Assembly (NCBI GenBank): GCA_902702965.1
Contig: CACRXP010000893.1
Coordinates: forward strand, 1-64,000
DNA: 64,000 nucleotides
Source of the DNA: Spirometra erinaceieuropaei
Lineage: Eukaryota; Platyhelminthes; Cestoda; Diphyllobothriidea; Diphyllobothriidae
Direction of reading: 5' to 3'
Shown: in pieces, positions 42,185 through 53,100 of the stretch
How the letters are laid out: each line of letters opens with the position of its first letter
How positions within the stretch are numbered: position 1 is the first letter of the stretch
Translations under genes and position numbers: made by a program
Notes under the pieces: generated by a model
Seen by the model: only the letters and a program-made list of their open reading frames with translations
Told to the model about the DNA's origin: nothing
Databases searched by the model: none

Positions 42185-43075
42185 ATCCTCAAGCAGTGGT
42201 GGTCAAATACCTCCAGTTATCGCTCATCCACCACGCGCAAAGGTCAGCATTCACAACCGTACCGAACGGTTGGGAAAGATTGTTACTGACCACGACTCTC
42301 GCAGTAGTGGAACGATAGTAGGCCTTGATCATGGCGATGATTTTTGCCGGTACACCATCTAGCGCCTTTATCCGCCACAGAGACTCACGGTGAACGGAAT
42401 CGAACGCGGCGGCAAAGTCAACGAAGCAGACGGCCATCGGTTGTTGGTAGCTATGGCGAAATTCGAGAATGCGCCTCAGTGTGAATATCTGATCTGCGCA
42501 TCCACATCCAGCACGAAATCGGGCTTGGTTGGGCCTCGTCCTTGAGTCAGGCACAGACTGTAATCGCCTGAGTAGGACAATAGCGATGATCTTCGCTGCA
42601 ACGTCGATGAGACTTATGCCGTCTGAGCAGACAACAGCGGCATCGCTGGGTGTATCCAAGGATTTTCTCAGCTGCCCCATACACTGATGTCTTCAGTGAC
42701 GACCACTGTTTACTGACTTCTCCGTCGGCTCGGGCTGTAAAACAGGTCCGGATTTCTCTGCTTAGGGCCTCGGCAGTGCTGGCTTGCCGGATTTTTGCGA
42801 CATTGAGGCGTCTAGGACGTGGCATTTTTGGTGCGGATGAGAGATGAACTTTCAAGCGTGTACGGACGAGGACATGGTCCGACCCATGGGCGTTACCAGT
42901 CTCGGCACCACGCATCGATCTGCTATCGTGAACCCAGCTGCGGAACCTTCAGCTGACTACAATGTAGTCAATCTGACTGGCCGTGCGACCGTAGTTTGAA
43001 TACCAGGTCAGCAGATGTTTTTTGCGATGCTGGATACGAAGGTCGCAGAAACCCCCCTGATCCAAGTCGGACTTT
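42185..43075 (-). pseudogene. LINE fragment (endonuclease end and RT) inside the DNA transposon
   Basis: Minus strand: around 43,015-42,960 a YSNYGRTASQIDYIV piece (end of an APE endonuclease). Then AETGNAHGSDHVLVRTRLK (42,910-42,850), then GISLIDVAAKIIAIVLLRRL, RPNQARFRAGCGCADQIFTL, and CFVDFAAAFDSVHRESLW with an RT motif FVDFAAAFD (42,430-42,380). The linker between endonuclease and RT is missing, so the copy is internally deleted. It lies between the transposon ends and therefore arrived after or with it. Confidence 0.78.
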
Positions 43076-43434
43076 GTACATTTACATTTTTTGACTTACG
43101 TATTCAATAAATCGTCCTTCCACAATACCGCCTTCCGACTTTACCATCTTCGGGACGTGGGGGTTCGCTGCGACTCGTTTCGGGCTTTTACGTTAGGCGA
43201 CCGTTCGTCATGGTTGGCGTTTACGGCCAAAAAATCGAGGCCGCGATGAATGGAAAAAACGAGAAAAAGCCCGCGCGCAAAATTTTTTCCAAGGTGCGGC
43301 CAAGTGCGGCCAATGCGTTGATGGCCAGCGCACAGCCACACCATTTGGCCACACCTGGCCGCAGCATAGCCGCACTTGGCCACACCATATTTGCCTCGGC
43401 CAAGTGCGGCCAAGTGCGGCTGGTGCTGGCAGGG

Positions 43435-43606
43435 TTTATATATATACAAAATAACTATGGTTAATTTATATATGTATCTTACTACGATAGTATCATGATA
43501 GCTATCATGATACTATCATGCATGATAGTATACTAGTATACTATCATGCATGAATATAACTATCATGAATATTATAATATTCATACATATGCGTAACTCA
43601 TACAAA
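43435..43606. repeat. Second palindrome repeat copy, right half
   Basis: Continues the unit from tttatatatatacaaaataac to gcgtaactcatacaaa, matching 39,175-39,340. Joined to the left half, it restores one 315-bp copy, apart from a duplicated ttt at the transposon borders. Confidence 0.88.
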
Positions 43607-43609
43607 AAA

Positions 43610-44219
43610 CCTTGACTTGTGTTAAGGATCTGGTAAATATCAAGGCGGATGCGGATAAATAAACTGACAAAATATTCGAATCTCACTTTAGTACTAAACG
43701 CCAACTGATTTCTGACAGAACAACTTACTTACGGCACCTAAACAGGTCGAAGTCAGAAATGATAATAATATGATGATTCTTCCTCCAGCGTAAGCGTATA
43801 AGGCCATTCTGCAAACTTCACCTCCCACAAGTACCAATCACAGCCCCAGGCCCCTCGTTACTCCTCACTGACCACACGCGCGTTTATAGATGACTTAAAT
43901 TATTTACGGTCTAACGTTAGAATAGGCTACTGGTAAAGGTCGTGCATTGCGGAGTAAGCTCATTTTGGATGCTAGTTAGATTAAGTCAATATACTTGAGG
44001 GAAGTGCTGCACATCCCAAGGTTATATTTGCCGCAAAATTCGGGGACGGAAACATCAAACGAAGAAAAACATTATCGAAACTGTACAGATAAACGAATTA
44101 GCCCAAGTGTTATTAACGCTGACACTGACACATTGAACAGAAGTCAGTCTGAGGGAAATTGCGTTCAAAAAAATTTGGTTTGATTTCAGCTGTCTGAAGA
44201 AGCAAAAGCTACAGCGTTA
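43610..44219. other. Unassigned spacer between transposon and gypsy element
   Basis: AT-rich; a 62-codon open stretch (43,995-44,183) has no recognisable motif. No repeat shared elsewhere in the window was found. Confidence 0.5.
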
Positions 44220-44681
44220 CTCACATTTTCGATTTTTTACTCTTAACTTTCTTGTACACCTCATCATTTCTGCACTCTTGTTAAAATTAACAAAAATACA
44301 CACACGGGGTTTCGACTTGTGAAAAAGCGTGACTTTTGTGTTCTGGTTTCGAGTGTGCTTGACGTCGTTATTTCTTGGCCTTCGCTTGTAACCTCTCAAC
44401 ATTCTTAGCAATTTGTATGAACTGACGGAGACTCCCTCCTCACAAGCCTACTTCATCATATTATCGCGGCACCGACTGCCTCTATTCAACGGGTTCCTCA
44501 TTGGAAATCTCTCTCGCTACTTGAGAAGATTCTACTTTGCGTGAGTCTGGAACATTCCTTTTCTGATTTTTTGATTCTGTACATTGTTTCTTTTTGTTGG
44601 TAAGCACAATTCCCCCATTTAGAGTCAGTTTTTCCTGCATATATTACTGTTCGTTCTTTTTAAGTCCGCGTTTGCGCTACA
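44220..44681 (+). repeat. 5' LTR, missing first 12 bp
   Basis: Matches 48,693-49,154 almost base for base, ending cgctaca. The 3' LTR begins tgtgtgggtttt immediately after the polypurine tract; that piece is absent here, so the 5' LTR has lost its outer edge and no target duplication can be read. Confidence 0.9.
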
Positions 44682-44731
44682 AAATTTGTGACGCCACTTT
44701 TTCCTGCATTTCGAACCTTTTTTTATTTACC

Positions 44732-45650
44732 ATGGCCGGTGACAACTCCCAAAAAGACTCAATTGACATTAACACCCTTTCTTTTAAACTGCTACCGTTT
44801 ACCCCAAGCAATCCTCGCGTTTAGTTCAGTCTGATCGAGGATCTTTTTGTGATAAGCCGCATTACTGGCGAGCCTACCCTCTATATCTGTCACCGTCGAA
44901 GACCTCCTTGAACCCATTCTAGCCGACAAACCGTATACGCTGCTGAAGGAAGCGGTAATCAAACAGGTAGCTAAATCTGCCAACCTTATGCTGCGGGAAC
45001 TTTTCACGCAAGAATAGCTAGATGATCTGACACCTTCCCAACTCATGCGTCACATGCGCTCACTTCTCGCTGGTAGGCACATTGACGACGCCATTTTTCT
45101 TGAGATTTGGTTGGAAAAGTTACCGGTGCCTATGCAACAGGTTTTGGCTATGTTGGACTCGAATACACCTTTAGAGAAACTAGCTACCCACGCTTACAGT
45201 ATCAAAGAGTGTTACCCTATGGGCGCCTTGTGTTCCACTACTCAACAGCCACCGCCTTCCAAAGGCAAGCCCCATCAGGGCATTGACTCTGATTCAGAAG
45301 GCCCACCATTATCAGAGCTCGACACTCCTTATACGGAAAAAGCGTCATGCTGTTGCACAACCCGACGAGCGCCCACATCAGCCGGTCCTCCCAGAACACC
45401 CACCCACGCTTATCGCACCGACTACGACGACTTAGGAGACACTGTGCGCCTTCTTTGCACTCAGGTAAGTAACATTTGCTCTGCTCTTAAGAGTTTCCAG
45501 CGGCTAGAAAACAGCCATACTCACATCGTCGGTCTAAATCCCGTGAGCGGCGTTCAAAACCCATATGTTGGTATCCTCGCACTTATGGCCCGAAAGCCCG
45601 AAAGTGCATACCTCCTTGTTCGTTCGCTTGTCCTCCACAGTTAAAAGACC
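44732..45650 (+). pseudogene. Gag, degenerate
   Basis: Starts at ATG 44,732 (MAGDNSQKDSIDINTLSFKL) and continues with a capsid-like region. It is interrupted by a TAG at 44,822 where Trp is expected, then by frameshifts and further stops before the open part at 45,045-45,600 (HMRSLLAGRHIDDAIFLEIW). The C-terminal knuckle (about 45,565-45,625) reads CWYPRTYGPKARKCIPPC: the usual His is replaced by Pro, so the zinc site is lost. Confidence 0.75.
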
Positions 45651-46095
45651 ACGCCAGCCATTAATGGCGACGACTGCTGCTGGCCCGTCGCGACCCAGTC
45701 CTCTTTTCTATATTAACGACAAGTCGAGCGGCCTTCGTTTTCTGGTCGATACCGGTGCCGATGTCAGTGTCATCCCGCCTCTAAGGCGTCGCCGCCTCAA
45801 GCCTTCGCACCAAATCAGCCCATACGGCCAACGGTCCCTCACTTTAGATCTTGGTCTCCGGCGACGTTTTCAATGGGTCTTTATTGAGGCTGACGTCAAA
45901 TCGCCCATTATCGGGGGCGACGTATTGTCATCTTTCGGGTTAACAGTCGATGTCAGACACCGTCGCCTCACAGACACCACCACCCAACTCTTTACTATAG
46001 GTACCATTAGCTCTGAACGTTCGGTTGGCATTCATCTCACCATCCCCAGCACCCCTTTCGCTGACATTTTGAAGGACTACCCGTCCATCACTTAA
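45640..46095 (+). pseudogene. Gypsy aspartic protease region
   Basis: One frame contains LRFLVDTGADVSVIPP, an intact aspartic protease active site (DTGA), followed by a flap region and IIGGDVLSSFGLTVDVR with the ILG-like end of retroviral-type proteases. The frame ends at a TAA at 46,093 before the RT. Confidence 0.8.
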
Positions 46096-46905
46096 CCATG
46101 TCATTTTACCGAAACCGTTCAACACGCAGTGAAACACCACATTGTCAGGGCAGAGCAACCAGTGCACGCTCGTCCGCGTAGACTCCACCCTGACAAGCGC
46201 CGAATACCAAAGAACAAATTTGAACATATGATGAATCTGGGCATTATACGCCCGTCATCTAGCCCATGGTGCCAAAGAAGTCCTCTGACGATTGGAGACC
46301 GTGCAGTGATTATCAAGCCCTAAACAGGTCCACACTCCCTGACCGATACCCCATTCCCCACATTCATGACTTTTCCCACATGTTAGCCGGTAAAACTATT
46401 TTTTCCAAGATAGACCTCGTCAGGGCGTACCACCAAATCCCGGTCGCTGAGGAAGATATCCCAAAGACCGCTATCACGACACCCTTTGGGCTGTTCGAAT
46501 TTATTCGCATGCCTTTTGGTTTGCGCAATGCTGCCCAGTCGTTTCAGCGCTTTATCGATTAGATCTTGCGGGGCCTACCATTCGCTTTCGCTTAAATCGA
46601 TAACATACTCGTCGCAAACTCTTCGGTAGAGGAACGGACCTCGCATTTACGCGTCATATTCGGTTGTTTCCAGCAACATTGTTTGCAATTAAACGTCTAC
46701 AAATGTATCTTTGGCGTCTCTTCTCTAGATTTCCTTGGTCACCACGTCGACGAGCATGGAAGCACACCGCTGTTGGAAAAGGTGCAGAACATCCTGTCAT
46801 TCCCTGTCCCCAAGACCCTAACTCAGCTGCGGCGTTTTATAGGTATTCTCAACTATTAACGACGTTTTATCCCTCACTGTGCGGCGACCCTAGCTCCCTC
46901 AACTG
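46096..46905 (+). pseudogene. Gypsy reverse transcriptase with destroyed active site
   Basis: Recognisable blocks are [41 protein letters not shown] and [19 protein letters not shown], then FAFA-stop-IDNILVA. The Tyr of the YIDD box is a TAA stop (46,593-46,595) and the second Asp is Asn. Downstream LDFLGHHVDEHGSTP and LRRFIGILNY complete the thumb in shifted frames. It cannot encode an active polymerase. Confidence 0.82.
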
Positions 46906-47440
46906 ACCTTCTTTAGTCTAAAGCAAAGCCCATCGAACTTCCTCCAGCAGCCCACTCAGCCTTTGAGGCAGCTAAGAAAGCTCTTGCTGATGCCACTTTG
47001 CTTCAACATCTCAGCTCTGATCCCCACGCACAGCTGATCTTGACCACTGACGCTTCCAATAGTGCTGTTGGCGCAGTTCTACATCAACAGGTGAATAAGC
47101 AGTTGCAGCCATTGGCTTTCTTCTAACAGAAGCTACAACCGGCGCAGACTCGCTACAGTACTTTCTCTCGCGAACTCCTTGCCATCTACCTCGCCATTCG
47201 TCATTTTCGACACCTCTTAGAGGGCAGAGACTTTTCGGTCCACACCGACCACAAACCTCTCACTTACGCCCTCAAGGCCAAGACAGATCGGTACTCGCCC
47301 AGGGAAGTTCGTCACCTGGACTATATATCGCAGTTCATTGCAGATATCCGCTACGTCCGCGGCAGCGACACTGTCGTTGCTGATGCATTATCCCGTCCGC
47401 GCATCAACACACACATCCGATTTCGACCTGGCGAAGCTTG
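46906..47440 (+). pseudogene. Gypsy RNase H region
   Basis: Frame contains FEAAKKALADATLLQH, LILTTDASNSAVGAVLHQ (first catalytic Asp), FSRELLAIYLAIRHF (catalytic Glu), and FSVHTDHKPLTYAL (Asp), ending YVRGSDTVVADALSRP. One TAA interrupts it near 47,125. The catalytic residues themselves are kept. Confidence 0.8.
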
Positions 47441-47559
47441 CAGACCTCCAAACAGCAGACGAGTCCATCGCGGACTTAATTACGTCTACTACTCTGCAGC
47501 GTCGCCAGGTACGCTTTTTTTCGGTTGTTCCACCGGCACCCCTCGTACTGTCGTTCCAC

Positions 47560-48150
47560 CATCCTATCGTAAGGTTGTCTTTGACCACTTTCACTCCCTC
47601 TCCCACCCTGGCATTCGCGCCGGACGTAAGATAATTGCTGCTCGTTTTGTTTGGCCGAAGATGAATTTTGACATCGCTCTTTGGACTAAACAGTGTTTAC
47701 CCTGCCAGAAGAATAAAGTACACCTTCACGCATTTTCTCCACCAAGTACATTTGCCGTTCCAGATGTTCGATTCCACCACGTCCACTTGGACTTAGTTGG
47801 TCCGCTACCCCCTTCACGCGGGTACACGCATATCCTGACAGCGGTTGACCGTTTCACACGATGGCCGATTGCCGTTCCTATCTCGGATACCTCGGCAGAA
47901 AATGTCGCCATGGTTTTTCTGACGCACTGGATTTCAACTTTTGGTATTCCAGCCGCACTTACTACTGACCGCGGAAGTCAATTCCAATCTAGCCTCTTCC
48001 ATGAGTTCACAAAACTGCTCGGGTGTGCGCATATCACAACCACGGAATATTACTCTGCCTCCAACGGCCTCGTGCCGCCGAACTTGTCTAATGTACACCC
48101 CTCCGTCTGCCCGGCGAATTTGTGCAGCCTCCACGGCAAACACTAACATC
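47560..48150 (+). pseudogene. Gypsy integrase, catalytic Glu lost
   Basis: Shows the zinc-binding HHCC (HPGIRAGRKII...CLPCQKNK), then HLDLVGPLPPSRGYTHI and TTDRGSQFQSSLF with the first two catalytic Asp. After YYSASNGLV the expected Glu-containing helix is replaced by an out-of-frame sequence, consistent with a deletion of roughly 200 bp. The core is therefore broken. Confidence 0.8.
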
Positions 48151-48621
48151 GCGAGCACCTTCGTACAGCAGTTGAAACAACGCATGGCTCAACTGAGTCC
48201 AACCCCCACTCGTCTGACTTCGAAACATGTGTTTGTACACGAGGACCTTAAAGCTGCCCACTTTGTTTTCGTCCAGCATGACGCGGTTCACAAGTCTCTT
48301 TGTTCCCCATACTACGGCCCGTATAAGGCTCTTCAGCGGATGGACAAGTATTACGTCATTCAGAAGGCTGACAAAACTGACACAGTCTCCATCGACAGAC
48401 TTAAGCCAGCCTATGTTGAGTGCATCCCGCCGTCAGCTGTGCCACCGACTTCCTCTGTACCGTCCTCACCGGCTCCACCCGTTTTGGTCCCATCGACTCA
48501 ACCACCACACTCGACCACCACACCCACCCGTCCTGATTCTTCCTCTACTCTACCACGCACCTCATCTCGTTCTGGTATACATATCAATTTTCCTGCCCAA
48601 CTCAAAGACTTTTTGATGTGA
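48150..48621 (+). pseudogene. Gypsy integrase C-terminal domain
   Basis: The frame resumes with FVQQLKQRMAQLSPTPTR, HVFVHEDLKAAHFVFVQHD, SPYYGPYKALQRMDKYYVI and DTVSIDRLKPAYVE, the usual end of CsRn1-like integrases. A Pro/Ser/Thr-rich tail and a TGA at 48,619 follow. It is joined to the upstream half only through a deletion and frameshift. Confidence 0.75.
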
Positions 48622-48680
48622 CTTTTTGCATTTTGTTTATCAAGCGTTTTTTTGTACAACAAGCGCTCTGGTGGGGGAGA

Positions 48681-49154
48681 TGTGTGGGTTTTCTCACATT
48701 TTCGATTTTTTACTCTTAACTTTCTTGTACACCTCATCATTTCTGCACTCTTGTTAAAATTAACAAAAATACACACACGGGGTTTCGACTTGTGAAAAAG
48801 CGTGACTTTTGTGTTCTGGTTTCGAGTGTGCTTGACGTCGTTATTTCTTGGCCTTCGCTTGTAACCTCTCAACATTCTTAGCAATTTGTATGAACTGACG
48901 GAGACTCCCTCCTCACAAGCCTACTCCACCATATCATCGCGGCACCGACTGCCTCTATTCAACATGTTCCTCATTGGAAATCTCTCTCGCTACTTGAGAA
49001 GATTCTACTTTGCGTGAGTCTGGAACATTCCTTTTCTGATTTTTTGATTCTGTACATTGTTTCTTTTTGTTGGTAAGCACAATTCCCCCATTTAGAGTCA
49101 GTTTTTCCTGCATATATTACTGTTCGTTCTTTTTAAGTCCGCGTTTCCGCTACA
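48681..49154 (+). repeat. 3' LTR, complete
   Basis: Begins TGTGTGGG right after the purine tract and ends cgctaca, 474 bp. Differences from the 5' LTR are few (for example catatt/catcat near the middle and gcgtttgcgc/gcgtttccgc at the end), so insertion was not ancient despite the coding decay. Confidence 0.9.
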
Positions 49155-49159
49155 AAGTA

Positions 49160-49970
49160 AATGTTAGTGAGCATGTCCGATAAACTATAGACATCCCGTG
49201 AACTGGGAAAAACAGACGCAGTAATACTGTAACGATAATATTAAAACTAATATTTAACCCTGTGGTATGTGACGCACTGCGAATTCAAAGGCGAAAGAAG
49301 ATAGCACATGGGGACGATCACAAATATCCCCTTAGCAGAGGGTGTTTTCTTAAGGTAACCAAGCTTTGCTGAACTGTGCCTGTTGACTACTAGTTGTATT
49401 CGGCAGTTGGCATTTTATGAGTTAAAACTATACCTAAATTTTTACATTATTTACTCTCTTAACCTCTCACCGAAATTGAGTTATGTAACCTGCCAAAAGC
49501 CTTACTTAATTGAAACCGACCACAAAGTACGTCGAAAGCAAAAGTCACGGGTAGGTAAAAGCACTCGGCTTTTGTATTTACACGTGGCTCAAACAAATCT
49601 AGATCAGAAAACATTTACAGCCATATAACACATGATGTCATTGATAGGCAGTTTAATCTGCCCGCATTTTTCCATTGCGACGTTTTATAACGACGTTTGA
49701 CGCAATATTTTTAACTCTGGAAAGAAGATTCGCCGGGGATATCTCGGATTTTTACCCACAGGAATGTAAACGTCTTTACTAAATAAAATATATCAATCAA
49801 TAAAAACGTAATTCTTGTTCATGATCGGTTGGTTTACGTCCATACCATGTAAAAATAACTGTTTACATAAGTCTTAGGACAGGTATACATAATATATTCA
49901 ATACTTTATTCATAGTCATTGAACAGTTAGTCCGTTACGATGAATAATGATCCCGCAGTGAACAAAACTT
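49160..49970. other. Unassigned AT-rich spacer
   Basis: No conserved frame, terminal repeat or SINE box found. An 81-codon open stretch at 49,383-49,628 has no recognisable motif. Confidence 0.5.
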
Positions 49971-49979
49971 CTTACAAGA

Positions 49980-50480
49980 AAGCAAAGTAAGTATCGCAGG
50001 ATTGACTTTAAACGAGAAAAAGAATGTCGCTAGTGAAAAGGATAAAAAGCGGACAGGACCGACCTGCATGCAGCAGCACATAACGGATTTCACGAAAGCG
50101 TATGTATGCAGGTCAGACAGGGCTGGTCTGCATGGGTTTTTGAGTAAAATGTTAGCAACGCCCATCATGCAGGCAGGATTCACACGCCAGATGAGGCCGT
50201 TCACGTCAAACTAGCGAGGCGAGAGAAATCCAGACGAGATCGATCTAGGTGCGTTTAGAGTCCTGGGGGTGTAAAGGAGATACGAACAATCGACTGGCAG
50301 ATGGAGAATACAGAGGATTCTGAGTCGACAAGCCGCGTGGAGGCGAAATGAGGAGATGCCTCCAAGAACGCTGGCGGGACAGGGTTCAAAATCGCTGAGG
50401 GCAGAGTAAAATTCAGACAAAGGTCGGCGGTAGGCGAAACAGGGACGGCTAAGAGCATCCACGCCAAACTAGCCAAACAA
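49980..50480 (-). repeat. LINE family 2, 3' fragment
   Basis: Shares with 53,340-53,620 the gcaggtcagacagggctggtctgcatg-type stretch, ccagacgagatcgatc/ccagacgcgatcggcc and neighbouring sequence, at moderate identity and in the same orientation. No coding frame survives. Confidence 0.6.
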
Positions 50481-50719
50481 TTCCTTCGAGTGAATTAGTC
50501 AGGAAGGACATTGCATAATGTGAGGGGCGCGATGCATGAACTGTAAAATCAAAAAACCAACATTTCTCATGAGGGATCTCATGAAGCAATAATAAGCACA
50601 AAAGGAGGAAATGTGAGCGGAGACGGTTATTTATTGCTGACATATAGCATTCCCGATAGCCCTTCATCACTTCATACAGAAATATGCCCAGGAAATATAT
50701 CCGAGTTCTTCGATTTTGC

Positions 50720-53100
50720 ATTCTGAAATTGAGTTAAGCTGCTTAGTTTAAATTATGCTGTCTTGTCCATCAATACTGATAGCTTTCTGAATTGTTTCAT
50801 CATACCTTGCCTCGTCCTTATATCCCCGACGTTTCGGCAACTATCTTTACTATGCAATGGGATTAATGTTTTCTTTTGCTTTTTCAACATGAAACATCAG
50901 GCAACTGTTCTCCGAAGACTAAGGGAATCTATGCTCCATTTTAAACCCGTCGTACATATGAAAAATGGATCTAGGAGAGCTCCATAATTCTAACAATTTT
51001 GCGGCTCGTTACGGATCAATTTTTTCTGTCCCGGGTGCACTTTTTGAAAGGAATCTGCAAAGACTTAGCTTTGCAAATGTGAGAATCTTATGCCTCTTAT
51101 TGACATGATTGCTATTGAGACCGAAAGCGGGCACAAACGAACTTTTAACTTTGTTTTATAGAACGTCCCTAGGAGTAGACAGCTAATCGATGTCGCCGTC
51201 CACTTTCTATATTCATGCGCCTTCAACTTTCGAGTCGCTGAAGGTAAAGACTTTCATCTAGGGGCAAAAATCCACTAATTCTACCTTTGCCGTTTTCGTC
51301 GATAGAAGTGGACCCTATTTTCTCCCATTTGGAGCGCTCAGTTGAATATCTTTTGGGTAAACAAACTTTTTATTGGTTGGGATAAAACTCCAATGCAGCG
51401 AATAGTTTCTCCACATTAATAAACGTAATGCCACCCCTAGAATTCTGACAATATGTCATTCGCCTCTGATGCAGATTTTCCATCCGCGTCAATTAAGCCT
51501 CCTCCCAATCTGGAGTGGCCCCAGTTCCATCTAGCTCTTTGACTGAACACATTGTCAGTTATTCCAATGAAACCTGTCACTGTAAAACACCTCCAAGAAG
51601 TAAGAATTTTTCAAATGCTGATCCCAAATTTACTAGGGCGCTTGATCTTAACAGTAAGGATGATCCAATCCTAGAAGCTAAAACGACCTACCCTGCCAAG
51701 AATAATGAACTAGTTAATAATGCTGGATCTTACCTATCCCGTTCTCGCTCATGGACACTCAGGTCTGACCTTGTGGTTAGGTCAAATAAACCAGATGATA
51801 GTTCACGAAGATCGTTACCTGTTGCTATCCCGAATTCTCAAATAACGTAAACGCCACAGTTGTGAAGCCCACTTGTACACCTGCCTCCAAAATGCAAGTA
51901 TCTAGGGTTGCTGATAATTTTTCCAATGCCATTGCTAGTCCGACTCCCAAAGAATTAGGCCAACTCCTAAGGTAAGCTGTGTCTCAAAATCATTTACCCC
52001 ATTATCTAACATAAACTACCCCTCATATTATGCTCACAATTCACAAAATCCTATTTTCGGGCCACCTTTTTCTCCAACTAAACAAAATAGACTTTCTCGT
52101 TATGGGTCCCGGTTAAATGATTTACATACAATTATGCATTTCTAGTTAGTGCTAATATCTTTACAAATTTTAGACCACAGCAACTTTGTTCTCCACCGAT
52201 TGCTTCATCTTAACAGTTTAATTTTCCACCACTAGCTATTCCTTTTATATAAGTAGCAGTTGACGGAGCCCGCATATTAGGAATAGGCTTAGCATAGTCT
52301 CTCATAACGAAAGATCAGTAGGACAAATTATGTCACAACTAAGAAGTATGGCTGTTGAGTTTGACTCAGTTGTTGTGTGCACTAAAGAATCTTGGGATCG
52401 CCCTCAACTTCCAGATTCGCACTCAATAAATTAACCCTTAATTTATACCGCCAGGATCGTGTGGAAAGACGCGGCGGTCGTTGCCTTCTTAACATCAAAG
52501 TCTCACTTGCACAGTTGTCTTATAACCTAAACATTTCCTCTTTCTCCGGAAATTAATTTTTAGATTCGGCAATCCTTCCGCAAAATAGGAAAGCCTTAGT
52601 CGGATGCGCATATAATCCACGCTGTTACTCCGGAAATAAAAGCAAACTTTGTGAGTTCTTTGAAAAATTGCAGACACTTATTCTGATATCAAGATCATCG
52701 TAGGTGATTTTAATTTTCCAGAAATTGAAAAGCACATACGTAGATTCTCTCGTTAATACCAGAAGGTTCAAAACAACATTCACTTTTAAATCTTGTCTCA
52801 ATTAGTCCACGCTCCGACCAAAAACGTTCGTGTATTAAATTTGATTTTATTAATGGCGCATTCCCTCTGTTTATGGATTTATATTGTGTCGTTTTAGATT
52901 GTGATTAAGCATTAGTTCATTGTTGCCTTCCTGTTGCCAATTCCGCTAAGCCAACGGTACAATACAGCATTTTTGACTTCGTTAATATTAACAAATAATT
53001 TCTAAACGTTTTTACATACAATCATAATTGGAACAAAATAATTTCTAATAAAGATCTAAATGTTTTCAAAAATCTATGACTTTTTTCAAAAGACATTCTT
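50720..53100 (+). pseudogene. LINE family 1, 5' half (ORF1 region and endonuclease), copy 1
   Basis: Colinear with 59,690-61,490. The ORF1-like stretch 51,515-51,850 contains RSDLVVRSNKPDDSSRRSLP. Then degenerate APE endonuclease pieces follow: DRVERRGG-like sequence at about 52,460, and IKIIVGDFNFPEIEKH at 52,690-52,735 with the GDFN motif. A decayed linker runs to about 53,090 (CLPVANSAKPT). Stops are frequent. It ends where the oppositely oriented family 2 LINE begins. Confidence 0.7.

Larger units (their letters stand above)
39487..43434 (+). mobile_element. CACTA/EnSpm-like DNA transposon, 3.95 kb, with terminal inverted repeats
   Basis: The left end CCCTGCCAACACCTGGCCGC and the right end (reverse complement CCCTGCCAGCACCAGCCGC) form imperfect terminal repeats. 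Many subterminal GGCCAAGTGCGGCC-like motifs lie inside both ends (39,500-39,555 and 43,295-43,430). The flanking ttt on both sides fits a 3-bp target duplication, as in CACTA elements. Inside are a transposase-like gene with tiny introns, a DUF4806-type segment, and an inserted LINE fragment. The superfamily call rests on protein type and target size; the ends do not read CACTA. Confidence 0.78.
44220..49154 (+). mobile_element. Ty3/gypsy LTR retrotransposon, CsRn1-like, defective
   Basis: Two LTRs of 462 and 474 bp flank a gag-pol order of Gag, protease, RT, RNase H, integrase, and a C-terminal domain. The sequence just after the 5' LTR (ttgtgacgccac) resembles a decayed tRNA-Trp primer site, and ggtgggggaga before the 3' LTR is the polypurine tract. 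The Gag knuckle has the C-x(17)-C-x3-C spacing of the CsRn1 group. Numerous stops, a dead RT active site and a broken integrase show it is inactive. Confidence 0.88.

Noticed and set aside
39487..43434. Polinton or Maverick element
   Set aside because: The element is only 3.95 kb, has short terminal repeats and a 3-bp target duplication, and shows no polymerase B or retroviral-type integrase.
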